Source: CAMASH01 sp041746635 (GTDB lineage Bacteria > Verrucomicrobiota > Verrucomicrobiia > Chthoniobacterales > Terrimicrobiaceae). From it: a stretch of 64,000 nt of DNA. Made by a program: the position numbers and the translations under genes. Within the stretch, counting starts at the first letter, position 1, and each line of letters begins with the position of its first letter. Where the stretch lies: contig JBGTGQ010000030.1 in NCBI GenBank assembly GCA_041746635.1, forward strand, positions 3,741-67,740, written 5' to 3'. This document shows positions 15,681 to 23,496 of this stretch, in pieces. The notes beneath the pieces were generated by a model that was given only the letters and a program-made list of their open reading frames with translations, searched no databases and had not been told where the DNA came from.

Positions 15681-17102
15681 CTACGGCTTGAGGATCTTGA
15701 AGGTCTTTTGTCCGTTGCGTTCGATCAGAAACATAACCCCGCGGGACATCTCCGCCTCGGACAGGACAGCCTGGAGTTCTTCGCGGCTCCTCACCGGCTT
15801 GCCGGCCGCCTCGGAAATGATGTCATCCGGCATCAACCCCGCCACCGCGGCGGCACTATCGGGTTCCACGTCGGCCACGCGCACGCCGTGGACGGAGGCG
15901 GCGGCGGGGACATCTTCCACCAGAAGGCCATGAATGCCCCCCGGGGTGTTTTTTTTCTTCTGCGGTACCGTGCGGGGAGAAAGCATCCCTGCGGGGTCCT
16001 GGCGGTTGGATGCGCGCAAAAATTTCTCCGGTTGCTCGCCCGTGCGGAGGTCAATCGTGGCGACTTGCCCATTGCGCCAGAGTTCGAGCTGCACCGTCTG
16101 GCCGACTTTTTTGGTGAGGATTTCGCGCTGGAGATCGCGCGAGCGGGCCATGGCCTTGCCATCCACCTTCAGGATCACATCACCCGGACGCAAGTCGCTG
16201 TTATAGGCGGGCGTGTTGGGCTCGATGTTCATCACCAAGATGCCCTTTTGCAGGTTGGGAAAGTACTGCTGGGCCTCTTCACTTTCTTCAAGTCCCACGA
16301 TTTTGATACCCAGCCAGGAGCGGGATACACGCCCCTGCGCAATAAGCTGCTGGCTGACCTCGCGCGCGATGTTGATCGGCACGGCAAACCCCAGGCCGCG
16401 ATTGAGGCCGTTGATCAGGGCATTTACCCCCACCACCTTGCCCTCGATGTCGCAGAGCGGGCCGCCGCTGTTGCCCGGGTGGATCGCAGCGTCGGTCTGA
16501 ATGTATTCCTCGTAGGTCTGGCTGGCGGTGGGCAGGTCATCGCGACCCTTGGCGCTGATGACTCCCACCGTGAAGGTGTAAGGCAGGTTGTAGGGCGCAC
16601 CGATGGCAAAGGCGAACTGACCGACCCGGGCCGCGTCACTGTCGCCAAGTTCGGCCACTGGGAGCTTTTCGGCCTCAATCTTGAGAACGGCGATATCGGA
16701 TTTTTTATCGGCCCCGACCAAAGTGGCGGGAAACTTCCGCCCGTCCTGCAAGCGGACCGTGATGCCGCCCTCCGTCACGGCGGACTCCACCACGTGGTAA
16801 TTGGTCATGATATAGCCATCCGGGGAAGTAATGAATCCGGAACCCTGCTCGGGCCGCGAGGGAATTGGGCCCCCGTCCGGGCCACGGAAAAAGAATTCCA
16901 TGCCCTCTGGCAAACCCGGCACAGCCATTTCGGTCCCGCCTTTGACCTCGATCACCACAACGGCAGGAGCGATCTTTTCATAGACGCTGGCAAAGGCATC
17001 GTTCAACTGCCGCGCGAGGGGTCCAACGGCGGCGGGTTGCTGCCCGAAAGCCGGACTGCTCAGGAGAACAAGACCAAGAAACGGAACGAAACGAAATTTC
17101 AT
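15681..17102 (-). CDS. DegP/HtrA-type periplasmic serine protease with two PDZ domains
   Basis: A 473-residue exported protease for envelope protein quality control. Signal peptide MKFRFVPFLGLVLLSSPAFG, then a trypsin-like domain with the triad His in TNYHVVES, Asp in KKSDIAVLKI and Ser in HPGNSGGPLC. PDZ1 (about 265-350) carries SWLGIKIVGL and LRPGDVILKVDG; PDZ2 occupies the last 80 residues with AVAGLMPDDIISEAAGK. A short proline- and lysine-rich linker joins them. Its start is divergent from the DUF4912 gene with a 121-base spacer. A spacer of simple CAACTTTCAAC-like words lies downstream. Confidence 0.93.
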   Translation of the reverse strand: MKFRFVPFLGLVLLSSPAFGQQPAAVGPLARQLNDAFASVYEKIAPAVVVIEVKGGTEMAVPGLPEGMEFFFRGPDGGPIPSRPEQGSGFITSPDGYIMTNYHVVESAVTEGGITVRLQDGRKFPATLVGADKKSDIAVLKIEAEKLPVAELGDSDAARVGQFAFAIGAPYNLPYTFTVGVISAKGRDDLPTASQTYEEYIQTDAAIHPGNSGGPLCDIEGKVVGVNALINGLNRGLGFAVPINIAREVSQQLIAQGRVSRSWLGIKIVGLEESEEAQQYFPNLQKGILVMNIEPNTPAYNSDLRPGDVILKVDGKAMARSRDLQREILTKKVGQTVQLELWRNGQVATIDLRTGEQPEKFLRASNRQDPAGMLSPRTVPQKKKNTPGGIHGLLVEDVPAAASVHGVRVADVEPDSAAAVAGLMPDDIISEAAGKPVRSREELQAVLSEAEMSRGVMFLIERNGQKTFKILKP

Positions 17103-17223
17103 GCTGCGAAATTACGTCAAGTCGGACGATTTTCAAGAGGGGCGCAAAAATGAATCAAGAAAACCGTTGCCAGCAGGGACACCGTGTGTTTCAAATGCGG
17201 CAAGGAGAGGACTTTAAGCTTGC

Positions 17224-18594
17224 ATGAGCCGAAAAACCGAAGGGGATAAGAAGAATAAAAAAACGGTTGCCAGCCCGGCGCGAAAATCACCAACCCGAAA
17301 AGCCGTTCCCCCCACAGCAAAAAAACAGCCTGTGGAAACTCAAACCGAAGCCAAGACCAGCGACCTTGATCGTCTGGGAGAACTGCCCCGAAGCTATGGG
17401 ACCGACACCATTTTCCTGGTCGCCCAGGAGCCTCACTGGCTTTTCACCTACTGGGATATCGATATCGCCCGCCATCCCGGAGGCCAAACCTTCCTGCGCG
17501 TTTACGAAGGCGATGCTGCGGTTGAAAACGAAATCGAAGTCACGTTCGAAACTCGCAACTGGTACATTCCCGTCAAAGCAGCCGGGGCAAAATACACCGT
17601 TGAGATCGGCTATTACCGTGGAACGACGTGGAACGCCATCGCCCACTCCGCCACCATCCAGACGCCGTCGGATCGCCTGTCAGACTCCGATCAATTCGAT
17701 TACGCCACCATCCCCCTTCACCTGAGTTTTCAGAAGCTCATGGAAAACGTTCAAACCTCCATCCGCTCCGGCGAAACCCTGATTCAGGCCCTCGCCCGGC
17801 TGCAGAAAGACGGAAAGTTGGTGGCCTTCGGTCCGGGCCAGTTTCCAAGCCTCCCCGCCGACCAGCGCATTGTCCTCGAAGCCCTGCTCGGCGCCACAAT
17901 GCTGGAGGAACTCTCCAGCGGATCCTTCAGTTCGGAGGAAATCGAGACCCTGATCTGCCAGCACTTGGAGGAGAAGCTGAGCAGCGGGAACGCCAGTGAA
18001 CTGCTGGCGGCGGGACCGTGGGGTTCAGGCGGAAGCAGTTTTTTTAGTGGCTCAAGCCTTGGTGCCGGGAGCGGGGTCTCAAGCTGGGGGCCGGCCGCTC
18101 TCTCCAGTTGGGCAGCGGCGGCATTGACCAGTTGGACCGCGGCGGCCCAAGCATCCTCAAGCTCGGCCGGTCCCACCCTCTCGAGCTGGTTGCAGGGCGC
18201 ATCCGGCAGTTGGTCCCATGCGGAGGCTTCCAGTTGGAATCAGGCTGCCACCACAAGCTGGGGAGCAGGGGGGTCCGAAACCCTCAGTTCCTTCGGACAG
18301 GAGCGCAGTTTTTTCATGCACGTCAATGCGGAGGTGATCTTTTACGGCGGCACCGATCCCCTCGCCAAGGTCACGATCGACGGGAAGCCGATTACCCTCA
18401 ATCCCGACGGCACCTTTCGACACCATTTCATCTTTCCCGATGGCACCTGCGAAATCCCCATTGTGGCCACCTCTCCGGATGGCGTCGAAACCCGCAGCGC
18501 CGTCTTGCGCCTTGAACGCGACACCGAAAAAACCGGCCAGGTGGAAGACACCGCCCAGCCCGCTTTAGGTGCACCGATGGGTGCCCGCGCCTGA
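17224..18594 (+). CDS. DUF4912 protein with Trp/Ser/Ala-rich linker
   Basis: A 456-residue protein of unknown function. Residues 1-45 are very basic (Lys/Pro/Thr), like a nucleic-acid-binding tail. The DUF4912 core (about 50-160) contains LPRSYGTDTIFLVAQEPHWL, FTYWDID and YYRGTTWNAIAHS. Residues about 265-363 form a low-complexity segment in which SSW, TSW or GSW recurs every 6-12 residues between alanine-rich blocks. The C-terminus (FFMHVNAEVIFYGGTDPLAKVTIDGK, shown here split: FFMHVNAEVIFYGG and AKVTIDGKPI) looks like an Ig-like beta domain. ATG at 17224 is well placed; it abuts the Xer recombinase gene. Confidence 0.82.
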   Translation: MSRKTEGDKKNKKTVASPARKSPTRKAVPPTAKKQPVETQTEAKTSDLDRLGELPRSYGTDTIFLVAQEPHWLFTYWDIDIARHPGGQTFLRVYEGDAAVENEIEVTFETRNWYIPVKAAGAKYTVEIGYYRGTTWNAIAHSATIQTPSDRLSDSDQFDYATIPLHLSFQKLMENVQTSIRSGETLIQALARLQKDGKLVAFGPGQFPSLPADQRIVLEALLGATMLEELSSGSFSSEEIETLICQHLEEKLSSGNASELLAAGPWGSGGSSFFSGSSLGAGSGVSSWGPAALSSWAAAALTSWTAAAQASSSSAGPTLSSWLQGASGSWSHAEASSWNQAATTSWGAGGSETLSSFGQERSFFMHVNAEVIFYGGTDPLAKVTIDGKPITLNPDGTFRHHFIFPDGTCEIPIVATSPDGVETRSAVLRLERDTEKTGQVEDTAQPALGAPMGARA

Positions 18595-18677
18595 AAAATC
18601 CCTCTCGCAACCAGGCCGCCCGAAAAGCCCGCGCCCAAGCCGGCGGGGATCTTCTTTCCGGCCAGTTCCTGCTTTAC

Positions 18678-19526
18678 TTGGAAGGGGAAAAAAATGTCTC
18701 TCCCCACACCCTGACCGGTTATCGGATTGCGTTGCAAAGCTTCCGGGATTTCCGTCCCAACCTCTCTTGGAGAGACGCTTCCGTTGACGACTTCCGGGCC
18801 TTTCTTTTCCACCTGATGAAAGCCGGAAAAGCCCGCGCCTCCATCCGGGTCGTCTTCTCCGCCTTGCGAAGTTTTTATCAGTTTCTCGTGATACGCAATA
18901 TCGTGGAGACAAATTTGCTCAAGGCGATCGATCTCCCGAAAACGGAGAAATCCCTTCCCAAGTTTTTTACGGTTAAGCAGGTGGAAACCTTCTTGGAATA
19001 CCCCCGCACCCTCGAACGCCAGAAGCAGGCACCCGTCTGGATGGCCGCGCGGGATGAGGCAATTTTTGAACTTTTTTATTCGTCGGGCATCCGTCTGTCC
19101 GAACTGACCGCCCTCGACGTCCGCGACCTCGATCCCATCAGCGAAACCGTGCGGGTTTTTGGCAAGGGATCCAAAGAGCGGATTTCCCCGGTCGGCCAGC
19201 CGGCCTTGGAGGCCATCTCCCGCTACCGCAGCCTGGCCAACGTGCATTCCGGGCCGCTGTTTATCAATAAATCCCGCAAACGACTTTCATCGCGCTCTGT
19301 CTGGCTGGCCATGAAAAAGTATCTCGCGGCGGCGGGACTTCCCGCGGATTTGAGCCCGCACAAACTTCGGCACACGTTCGCCACCCATCTGCTGGACGGC
19401 GGAGCGGATTTGCGCAGCGTGCAGACCCTGCTCGGACATGCCAGTCTTTCGACCACGCAGATTTACACCCACGTCACGACCGAACGTCTCAAGCGAGCCT
19501 ACGGGTCAGCGCATCCCAGAGCCTGA
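18678..19526 (+). CDS. XerC/XerD-type tyrosine recombinase
   Basis: Site-specific recombinase, probably chromosome-dimer resolution at dif. The catalytic residues are present: Arg in SSGIRLSELTAL, Lys in FGKGSKERISP, HKLRHTFATHLL, and HASLSTTQIYTHV with the tyrosine nucleophile followed by TTERLKRAY. The TTG at 18678 is the first standard start, but the frame is open further up and encodes GGDLLSGQFLLYLE, which matches the usual Xer N-terminal helix. Translation may therefore begin nearer 18591, where CTG overlaps the DUF4912 stop (CTGA). About 311 residues would then be the natural length. No integrative element surrounds it. Confidence 0.9.
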   Translation: MEGEKNVSPHTLTGYRIALQSFRDFRPNLSWRDASVDDFRAFLFHLMKAGKARASIRVVFSALRSFYQFLVIRNIVETNLLKAIDLPKTEKSLPKFFTVKQVETFLEYPRTLERQKQAPVWMAARDEAIFELFYSSGIRLSELTALDVRDLDPISETVRVFGKGSKERISPVGQPALEAISRYRSLANVHSGPLFINKSRKRLSSRSVWLAMKKYLAAAGLPADLSPHKLRHTFATHLLDGGADLRSVQTLLGHASLSTTQIYTHVTTERLKRAYGSAHPRA

Positions 19527-19561
19527 GGCCGTTTCGTTAAACGCGAAGACGTCACTCATTC

Positions 19562-19583
19562 GTAGCGGAAAACGTGAGTTTTC
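19562..19583 (+). repeat. 21-bp dispersed hairpin repeat, copy 1
   Basis: GTAGCGGAAAACGTGAGTTTT occurs here and again, identically, at the extreme right end of the window. The core GAAAAC-GTGA-GTTTTC is a perfect 6-bp hairpin. It lies between the convergent Xer and small rpmB-linked genes, where it could act as a weak terminator in either direction. Confidence 0.6.
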
Positions 19584-19603
19584 TGAAAAAGCGGCTCTCG
19601 GCC

Positions 19604-19816
19604 TTAAGCGCCCTTGTTCGCCTTTTTCAGAAGAGGAAGTCCGGTCTTCTCGTTCTCAGAGACGATGTAGCCTTCGGGGAGGGCATCAATGGCCAGCGGC
19701 CCCGGAACACCAGCAAAGTAGTAAAGGGTCACTTCCTGGCCACCCTTGAGCTTTTGCAAGCGGGCATGGAGATGGTAGGTTTTTCCGGACTTTTTGCTGA
19801 TGACGTTGAAAGCCAT
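19604..19816 (-). CDS. small conserved protein downstream of rpmB
   Basis: A 70-residue basic protein from the ATG at 19816 (MAFNVISKKSGKTYHLHAR). A longer frame exists to 19855, but conserved-looking sequence starts here, 35 bases after rpmB. The pattern KTYHLHARLQKLKGGQEVTLYYF followed by ALPEGYIVSENEKTGLPLLKK (each shown in part: KTYHLHAR, LPEGYIVSEN, TGLPLLKK) is a compact beta-rich fold that I associate with uncharacterised small bacterial and archaeal proteins. Co-transcription with a ribosomal gene hints at a translation-related role; this is inference. Confidence 0.7.
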   Translation of the reverse strand: MAFNVISKKSGKTYHLHARLQKLKGGQEVTLYYFAGVPGPLAIDALPEGYIVSENEKTGLPLLKKANKGA

Positions 19817-19851
19817 AGTTTGGTTGGGTTGGGGGTTTGGGCTGGTCAGGA

Positions 19852-20115
19852 TCAAACAACGCCTGCTTTGCGCAGGGTTTTATAAGCTCCGTTTTTTGAA
19901 ATCGTCTTGAAGGCGCGGGCGGTGGCTTTGACGGTGACAAACTTCTTCAGCTCAGGCACCCAGACGCGCTTGCTTTTCAGATTGGGCGAGTGCCAGCGGG
20001 GGGTCACTGCGGTGACGTGCATGCCGATTCCACCCTTTTTCTTGGCGAGACCGCGGCGGTGGATGGTGGAGCCCCGTTTGGGCTTGGCTCCGGTGATTTC
20101 ACATTTGATAGCCAT
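19852..20115 (-). CDS. rpmB: 50S ribosomal protein L28
   Basis: Large-subunit ribosomal protein, 87 residues. It starts MAIKCEITGAKPKRGSTIHR, with the L28 N-terminus (C-x-x-T-G-x-x-P) and KRVWVPELKKFVTVKATARA in the C-terminal half. The ATG at 20115 is chosen by homology; the longer open frame to 20307 runs antiparallel into gmd sequence. The second cysteine pair of the zinc-binding C+ version is absent. It follows gmd after 46 bases on the same strand. Confidence 0.95.
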   Translation of the reverse strand: MAIKCEITGAKPKRGSTIHRRGLAKKKGGIGMHVTAVTPRWHSPNLKSKRVWVPELKKFVTVKATARAFKTISKNGAYKTLRKAGVV

Positions 20116-20161
20116 GACAATTTTGGAAAAACAGAGATCTTCAGGCGGATCACCAGAAGCG

Positions 20162-21148
20162 TCAAGTGTGTTTTTGCAGGGCAGCCAGGTCGGCGTCCAC
20201 CATGATTCGCACCAATTCCGCGAAGCGGACCTTCGGCTCCCAGCCGATCTGGCGCTTGGCTTTCGAGGCATCGCCCACCAGAAGCTCGACTTCCGCCGGG
20301 CGCTCATATCGCGGATCGTGCTTCACGTAATCCTGCCAGTCCAGATTCACGTGGCCAAACGCGTGCTCCAGAAATTCCCGGATCGTGTGAGTCTCCCCCG
20401 TGGCGACTACATAATCATCGGAAACCTCCTGCTGGAGCATGAGCCACATCGCCTCGACATATTCGGGAGCATAACCCCAGTCGCGCTTGGCCTCCAGGTT
20501 TCCTAGGTAGAGATCCTTCTGACGGCCTTGCTTAATGGCGGCCACCGCCCGGGTGATCTTGCGCGTGACAAACGTTTCCCCCCGACGCGGACTCTCGTGA
20601 TTGAAAAGGATGCCGTTCGTGGCATGAATTCCATAACTTTCGCGGTAATTTACCGTCGCCCAATAGGCAAAGACTTTGGCCACTCCATACGGGCTGCGCG
20701 GCCAGAAAGGCGTGGTCTCCTTCTGCGGAACATCCTGGACCTTGCCGAACATCTCGCTGCTGGAGGCTTGGTAAAACCGGGACTTCACCCCCGCCTCCCG
20801 CATGGCCTCCAAGATACGGATCGTGCCGACACCAGTCACATCAGCCGTGTATTCCGGAATGTCAAAACTCACCCGCACGTGGCTCTGCGCGCCAAGGTGG
20901 TAAATCTCGTCGGGTTTCAACTGATAGATCAACTTCACCAGGTTCACCGAATCCGCCAGATCGCCGTAATGGAGAAAAAGTTTCAACCCGTTGACGTGGG
21001 GGTCCTGATAGAGGTGGTCAATCCGATCCGTATTGAAAGTGCTGGCCCGGCGAATGATGCCGTGAACTTCATAGCCTTTGGCAATGAGCAAATCCGCGAG
21101 ATAGGAACCATCCTGACCGGTGATGCCGGTAATGAGTGCTTTTTTCAT
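20162..21148 (-). CDS. gmd: GDP-mannose 4,6-dehydratase
   Basis: Short-chain dehydrogenase that converts GDP-mannose to GDP-4-keto-6-deoxymannose, precursor of GDP-fucose, -rhamnose or -perosamine for surface polysaccharides. The 328-residue protein has GITGQDGSYLADLL (NADP loop, residues 7-20), HYGDLADS, the SSSEMFG serine, the YGVAKVFAYW Tyr/Lys pair and NHESPRRGETFVTRKI. It is shorter than the 370-residue E. coli enzyme but complete. Its ATG overlaps the rph stop by 4 bases; an unexpected operon partner. No fcl/rmd follows. Confidence 0.95.
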   Translation of the reverse strand: MKKALITGITGQDGSYLADLLIAKGYEVHGIIRRASTFNTDRIDHLYQDPHVNGLKLFLHYGDLADSVNLVKLIYQLKPDEIYHLGAQSHVRVSFDIPEYTADVTGVGTIRILEAMREAGVKSRFYQASSSEMFGKVQDVPQKETTPFWPRSPYGVAKVFAYWATVNYRESYGIHATNGILFNHESPRRGETFVTRKITRAVAAIKQGRQKDLYLGNLEAKRDWGYAPEYVEAMWLMLQQEVSDDYVVATGETHTIREFLEHAFGHVNLDWQDYVKHDPRYERPAEVELLVGDASKAKRQIGWEPKVRFAELVRIMVDADLAALQKHT

Positions 21149-21870
21149 GAGAGTAAAATCGAGTTCTGAATTTCCAGCAGGCGGCGGATCCCTCCCCGGC
21201 CCAGTTCCAGCATGGCCGCAAGTTGCGCGTCGGTAAAAACCGCTTCCTCGCCCGAGCCCTGCAATTCGACAAATTCCAACCGGTCCGTCATGACCAGATT
21301 CATGTCCACGCTGGCGTCTTTGTCTTCGAGGTAGTTCAAATCCAGTCGGGCTTCATCATCCACGATGCCGACGCTGATCGCGGCAACCCGGCGCTTCACG
21401 GGCGATTGGGAAATTTTCCCCGCAGCGATCAGAGTCCGGCAGGCCAGTTCAATCGCCACGCAAGCCCCCGTGATCGCCGCCGTGCGGGTGCCGCCGTCGG
21501 CTTGCAAGACGTCACAATCCACCCAGAGCGTGCGCGGACCCAGCGCGGTGAGATCCACCGCCGCCCGCAGGGAACGTCCGATCAAGCGTTGAATCTCCGT
21601 TCCGCGTCCATCCGGGCGGCCTTTGCTGCTCTCGCGCGGCTTTCGCGTCAGCGTGGAATATGGCAACATGGAATACTCCGCCGTGATCCATCCTCCCGGG
21701 ACCCCTTGTTCCTTCATCCAGCGCGGCACCACTTCCTCCAAGGTCGCGGCGCAAATCACCTTCGTGTTGCCAAAACTGATTAAAACCGAACCCTGGGCAT
21801 GGGGAGCCACGCCGGGTTCAAGAATAACATTGCGGAGGTCTGTCGCCTCCCTGCCATCGGGTCGTGCCAT
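21145..21870 (-). CDS. rph: ribonuclease PH
   Basis: Phosphorolytic 3'-5' exoribonuclease that trims tRNA 3' ends. 241 residues with the N-terminal RPDGREATDLRNVILEPGV, HAQGSVLISFGNTKVICAAT, ATL EEVVPRWMKEQG region, GRGTEIQRLIGRSLRAAVDL, and VDCDVLQADGGTRTAAITGA phosphate-binding block near 113-132. It ends LAAMLELGRGGIRRLLEIQ. First gene of rph-gmd-rpmB on the minus strand; nothing between it and the decayed tRNA copy but an 86-base spacer. Confidence 0.96.
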   Translation of the reverse strand: MARPDGREATDLRNVILEPGVAPHAQGSVLISFGNTKVICAATLEEVVPRWMKEQGVPGGWITAEYSMLPYSTLTRKPRESSKGRPDGRGTEIQRLIGRSLRAAVDLTALGPRTLWVDCDVLQADGGTRTAAITGACVAIELACRTLIAAGKISQSPVKRRVAAISVGIVDDEARLDLNYLEDKDASVDMNLVMTDRLEFVELQGSGEEAVFTDAQLAAMLELGRGGIRRLLEIQNSILLS

Positions 21871-21956
21871 GACGTTTCAAGGTGCAGGTTTACGCTCGTC
21901 TTGCGCAAGATTCTTTTCCATTTGCCTCAGCGGGAAACTTGCGATATTGGCTTTAT

Positions 21957-22000
21957 CGGGCCGTGGCTTAGCTTGGAAGAGCGCTTTGTTCGAGATGGCT
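21957..22000 (+). pseudogene. decayed 5' part of a tRNA-Pro gene
   Basis: The first 38-42 bases match the intact tRNA-Pro at 23363 with five substitutions: CGGGCCGTGGCTTAGCTTGG is the acceptor and D-arm, followed by AGAGCGCTTTGTTCGAGA. After that the similarity ends; no T-arm, acceptor 3' strand or CCA can be found, and the anticodon stem no longer pairs. It is in the same orientation as the intact copy, 1.4 kb away, with one methyltransferase gene (opposite strand) between. Confidence 0.65.
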
Positions 22001-22033
22001 TCAGGGCATTTTCGCTCTCGTTCTTATAAAAAC

Positions 22034-23077
22034 CTAGATTTCTCCCGATGATGGGTCGGATATCGGCAAGAGCGTTTTTTTCCATGCCTCGGAGTAGAGA
22101 AGACCCCACTCGGATTCGCATCGTCTCCGGCACACAAATCCTTGCGCCACAAGGTAGGGGGCCGGAGGCTCCAGCGCGGCGGCCGAAAGTTGGGTCGCGA
22201 GGCGAAAAAAGCGGTACATCGTCCAATGAATGGCTGCGGCTCGCAGGCGGCGCAAAAAGCCAGTTGCGGGAATTTGGAAATCCGCCACAAGCCAGAGTGC
22301 TTCGGGTTTAGCCGCGGCCGCCAGCCGTGGAATGAGGGTGGCTAACTGGGCCCCGGTGAAGCAATCGAGGACAAAATTTGTCACGATGAGATCGTAGGCA
22401 TTGGTTGGCGGTCTCCATTTCAAAACGTTTTTTTGCAGGAAAATCACTCGATCCATCGCATGGTCCGTCCTGCGCAAACGAGCCCTGGCCAAATCCAACA
22501 TGCAGAAGCTGGCATCGACACAGGTGATCCGGGCGGAGGGTTGCCGGCGAACGAGCTCAACCAGAAAGCGGCCGGGCCCCTCACCCACAAGAAGAACATT
22601 CTGACACACCGGCAGGTCGGTGAGATGCGCCCGGCGGCATCGGATAAGTTTTTTTCCGGCCAGAACGTTTTCCATCCAGTCATAATGACTGGCCAGGAGG
22701 TCAAATCCCGACGTGAGGATCCCGCGGTTCCACACGATCCACGATAACAGACCGCCCACGGCATACGCGGCGACATCCTTCCAGTCAGCCACAGCCCGTG
22801 GGAAGAACAGAGGACCCAATCCTTCGCAAATAGTGGACCAGACCAGCCAGTGCCCGACTATTTCCAAGGCGGTGGGGAAGCGACCATGGGCCCGCAGCCC
22901 AAGTCTCCTCTGAACCCAGAGAACGGGGGGCAGCGCGGCTGGAATCAGTAGAAGGTCTGCGAACGAGCCCGACAGAAACGGCCAATCCAACCTGGGACTC
23001 ACAACCCAACGGTTCAAGGCATAAGCCAAAATGGCCAGGACACACAGGGGATCAAAAGCGTAGCGAAACCGCCTCAC
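22034..23077 (-). CDS. membrane-associated class I SAM-dependent methyltransferase
   Basis: A 347-residue protein. Residues 1-120 contain three to four hydrophobic segments (for instance VLAILAYALNRWVV and LLLIPAALPPVLWV), so the enzyme is membrane-bound. The C-terminal part is a Rossmann methyltransferase: LLVGEGPGRFLVELVRR (motif I), ITCVDASFCMLDLA and DLIVTNFVLDCF. The substrate is unknown; a lipid or quinone is likely for a membrane enzyme, but that is inference. Start is GTG at 23077, overlapping the stop of a tiny hydrophobic reading frame. It sits between a decayed and an intact tRNA-Pro. Confidence 0.8.
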   Translation of the reverse strand: MRRFRYAFDPLCVLAILAYALNRWVVSPRLDWPFLSGSFADLLLIPAALPPVLWVQRRLGLRAHGRFPTALEIVGHWLVWSTICEGLGPLFFPRAVADWKDVAAYAVGGLLSWIVWNRGILTSGFDLLASHYDWMENVLAGKKLIRCRRAHLTDLPVCQNVLLVGEGPGRFLVELVRRQPSARITCVDASFCMLDLARARLRRTDHAMDRVIFLQKNVLKWRPPTNAYDLIVTNFVLDCFTGAQLATLIPRLAAAAKPEALWLVADFQIPATGFLRRLRAAAIHWTMYRFFRLATQLSAAALEPPAPYLVAQGFVCRRRCESEWGLLYSEAWKKTLLPISDPSSGEI

Positions 23078-23139
23078 AGGAGGCCGGTCATGACCAGCCC
23101 GGCCAGAGACGCGAGGAGCAACTTAAACAATAAAACCAT
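23074..23139 (-). CDS. possible 21-residue hydrophobic peptide coupled to methyltransferase
   Basis: The minus strand encodes MVLLFKLLLASLAGLVMTGLL and a TGA that overlaps the GTG of the methyltransferase (GTGA). It looks like a single membrane helix. The overlap is of the kind used for translational coupling, but no strong ribosome binding site precedes it, and a frame this short can arise by chance. Confidence 0.3.
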   Translation of the reverse strand: MVLLFKLLLASLAGLVMTGLL

Positions 23140-23362
23140 GAGGTTAGAGACGTAACATAGGTGGGGCGCTCGTCAACAAACCTCCGCGGGCGGAATCGGG
23201 ACGAAACGTTGGACGATGCTGTATCGTCACCGGCTATTTCGGTTTCCACTCGGGGGCGAATCTGCTTGCCCCTATATTTGCGCAAAGCGTAATATGCCCC
23301 TTACTGCAGCAAGAATATTTCCTCAAACAATATCGCTGTAAGTAACTAATTGCAAACCACAT

Positions 23363-23439
23363 CGGGCCGTGGCTCAGCTTGGTAGAGCGCCTCGTTCGGG
23401 ACGAGGAGGCCGCGGGTTCGAATCCCGCCGGCCCGACCA
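23363..23439 (+). tRNA. tRNA-Pro (anticodon CGG)
   Basis: Complete cloverleaf: acceptor CGGGCCG/CGGCCCG, D-stem GCTC/GAGC, anticodon stem CCTCG/CGAGG with loop TTCGGGA (anticodon CGG, reads CCG), T-arm GCGGG-TTCGAAT-CCCGC, discriminator A and an encoded CCA. It stands alone between the methyltransferase and the dehydrogenase operon. Confidence 0.96.
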
Positions 23440-23496
23440 TTTTCTACATGTGACCTTTCTGCCAGATCGAAACCAAACCCCAGGGCCGAGAAAACA

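Noticed and set aside
18678..19526. Phage or integron integrase
   Set aside because: Length, HKLRHTFATHLL box and neighbours fit a housekeeping Xer recombinase; the extra IntI-specific patch is not seen and no attI or cassettes adjoin.
21957..23439. Genomic island between tRNA-Pro copies
   Set aside because: The duplicated part is the 5' half of the tRNA, not the 3' half used by integrases, no integrase lies between, and the single gene has host-like composition.
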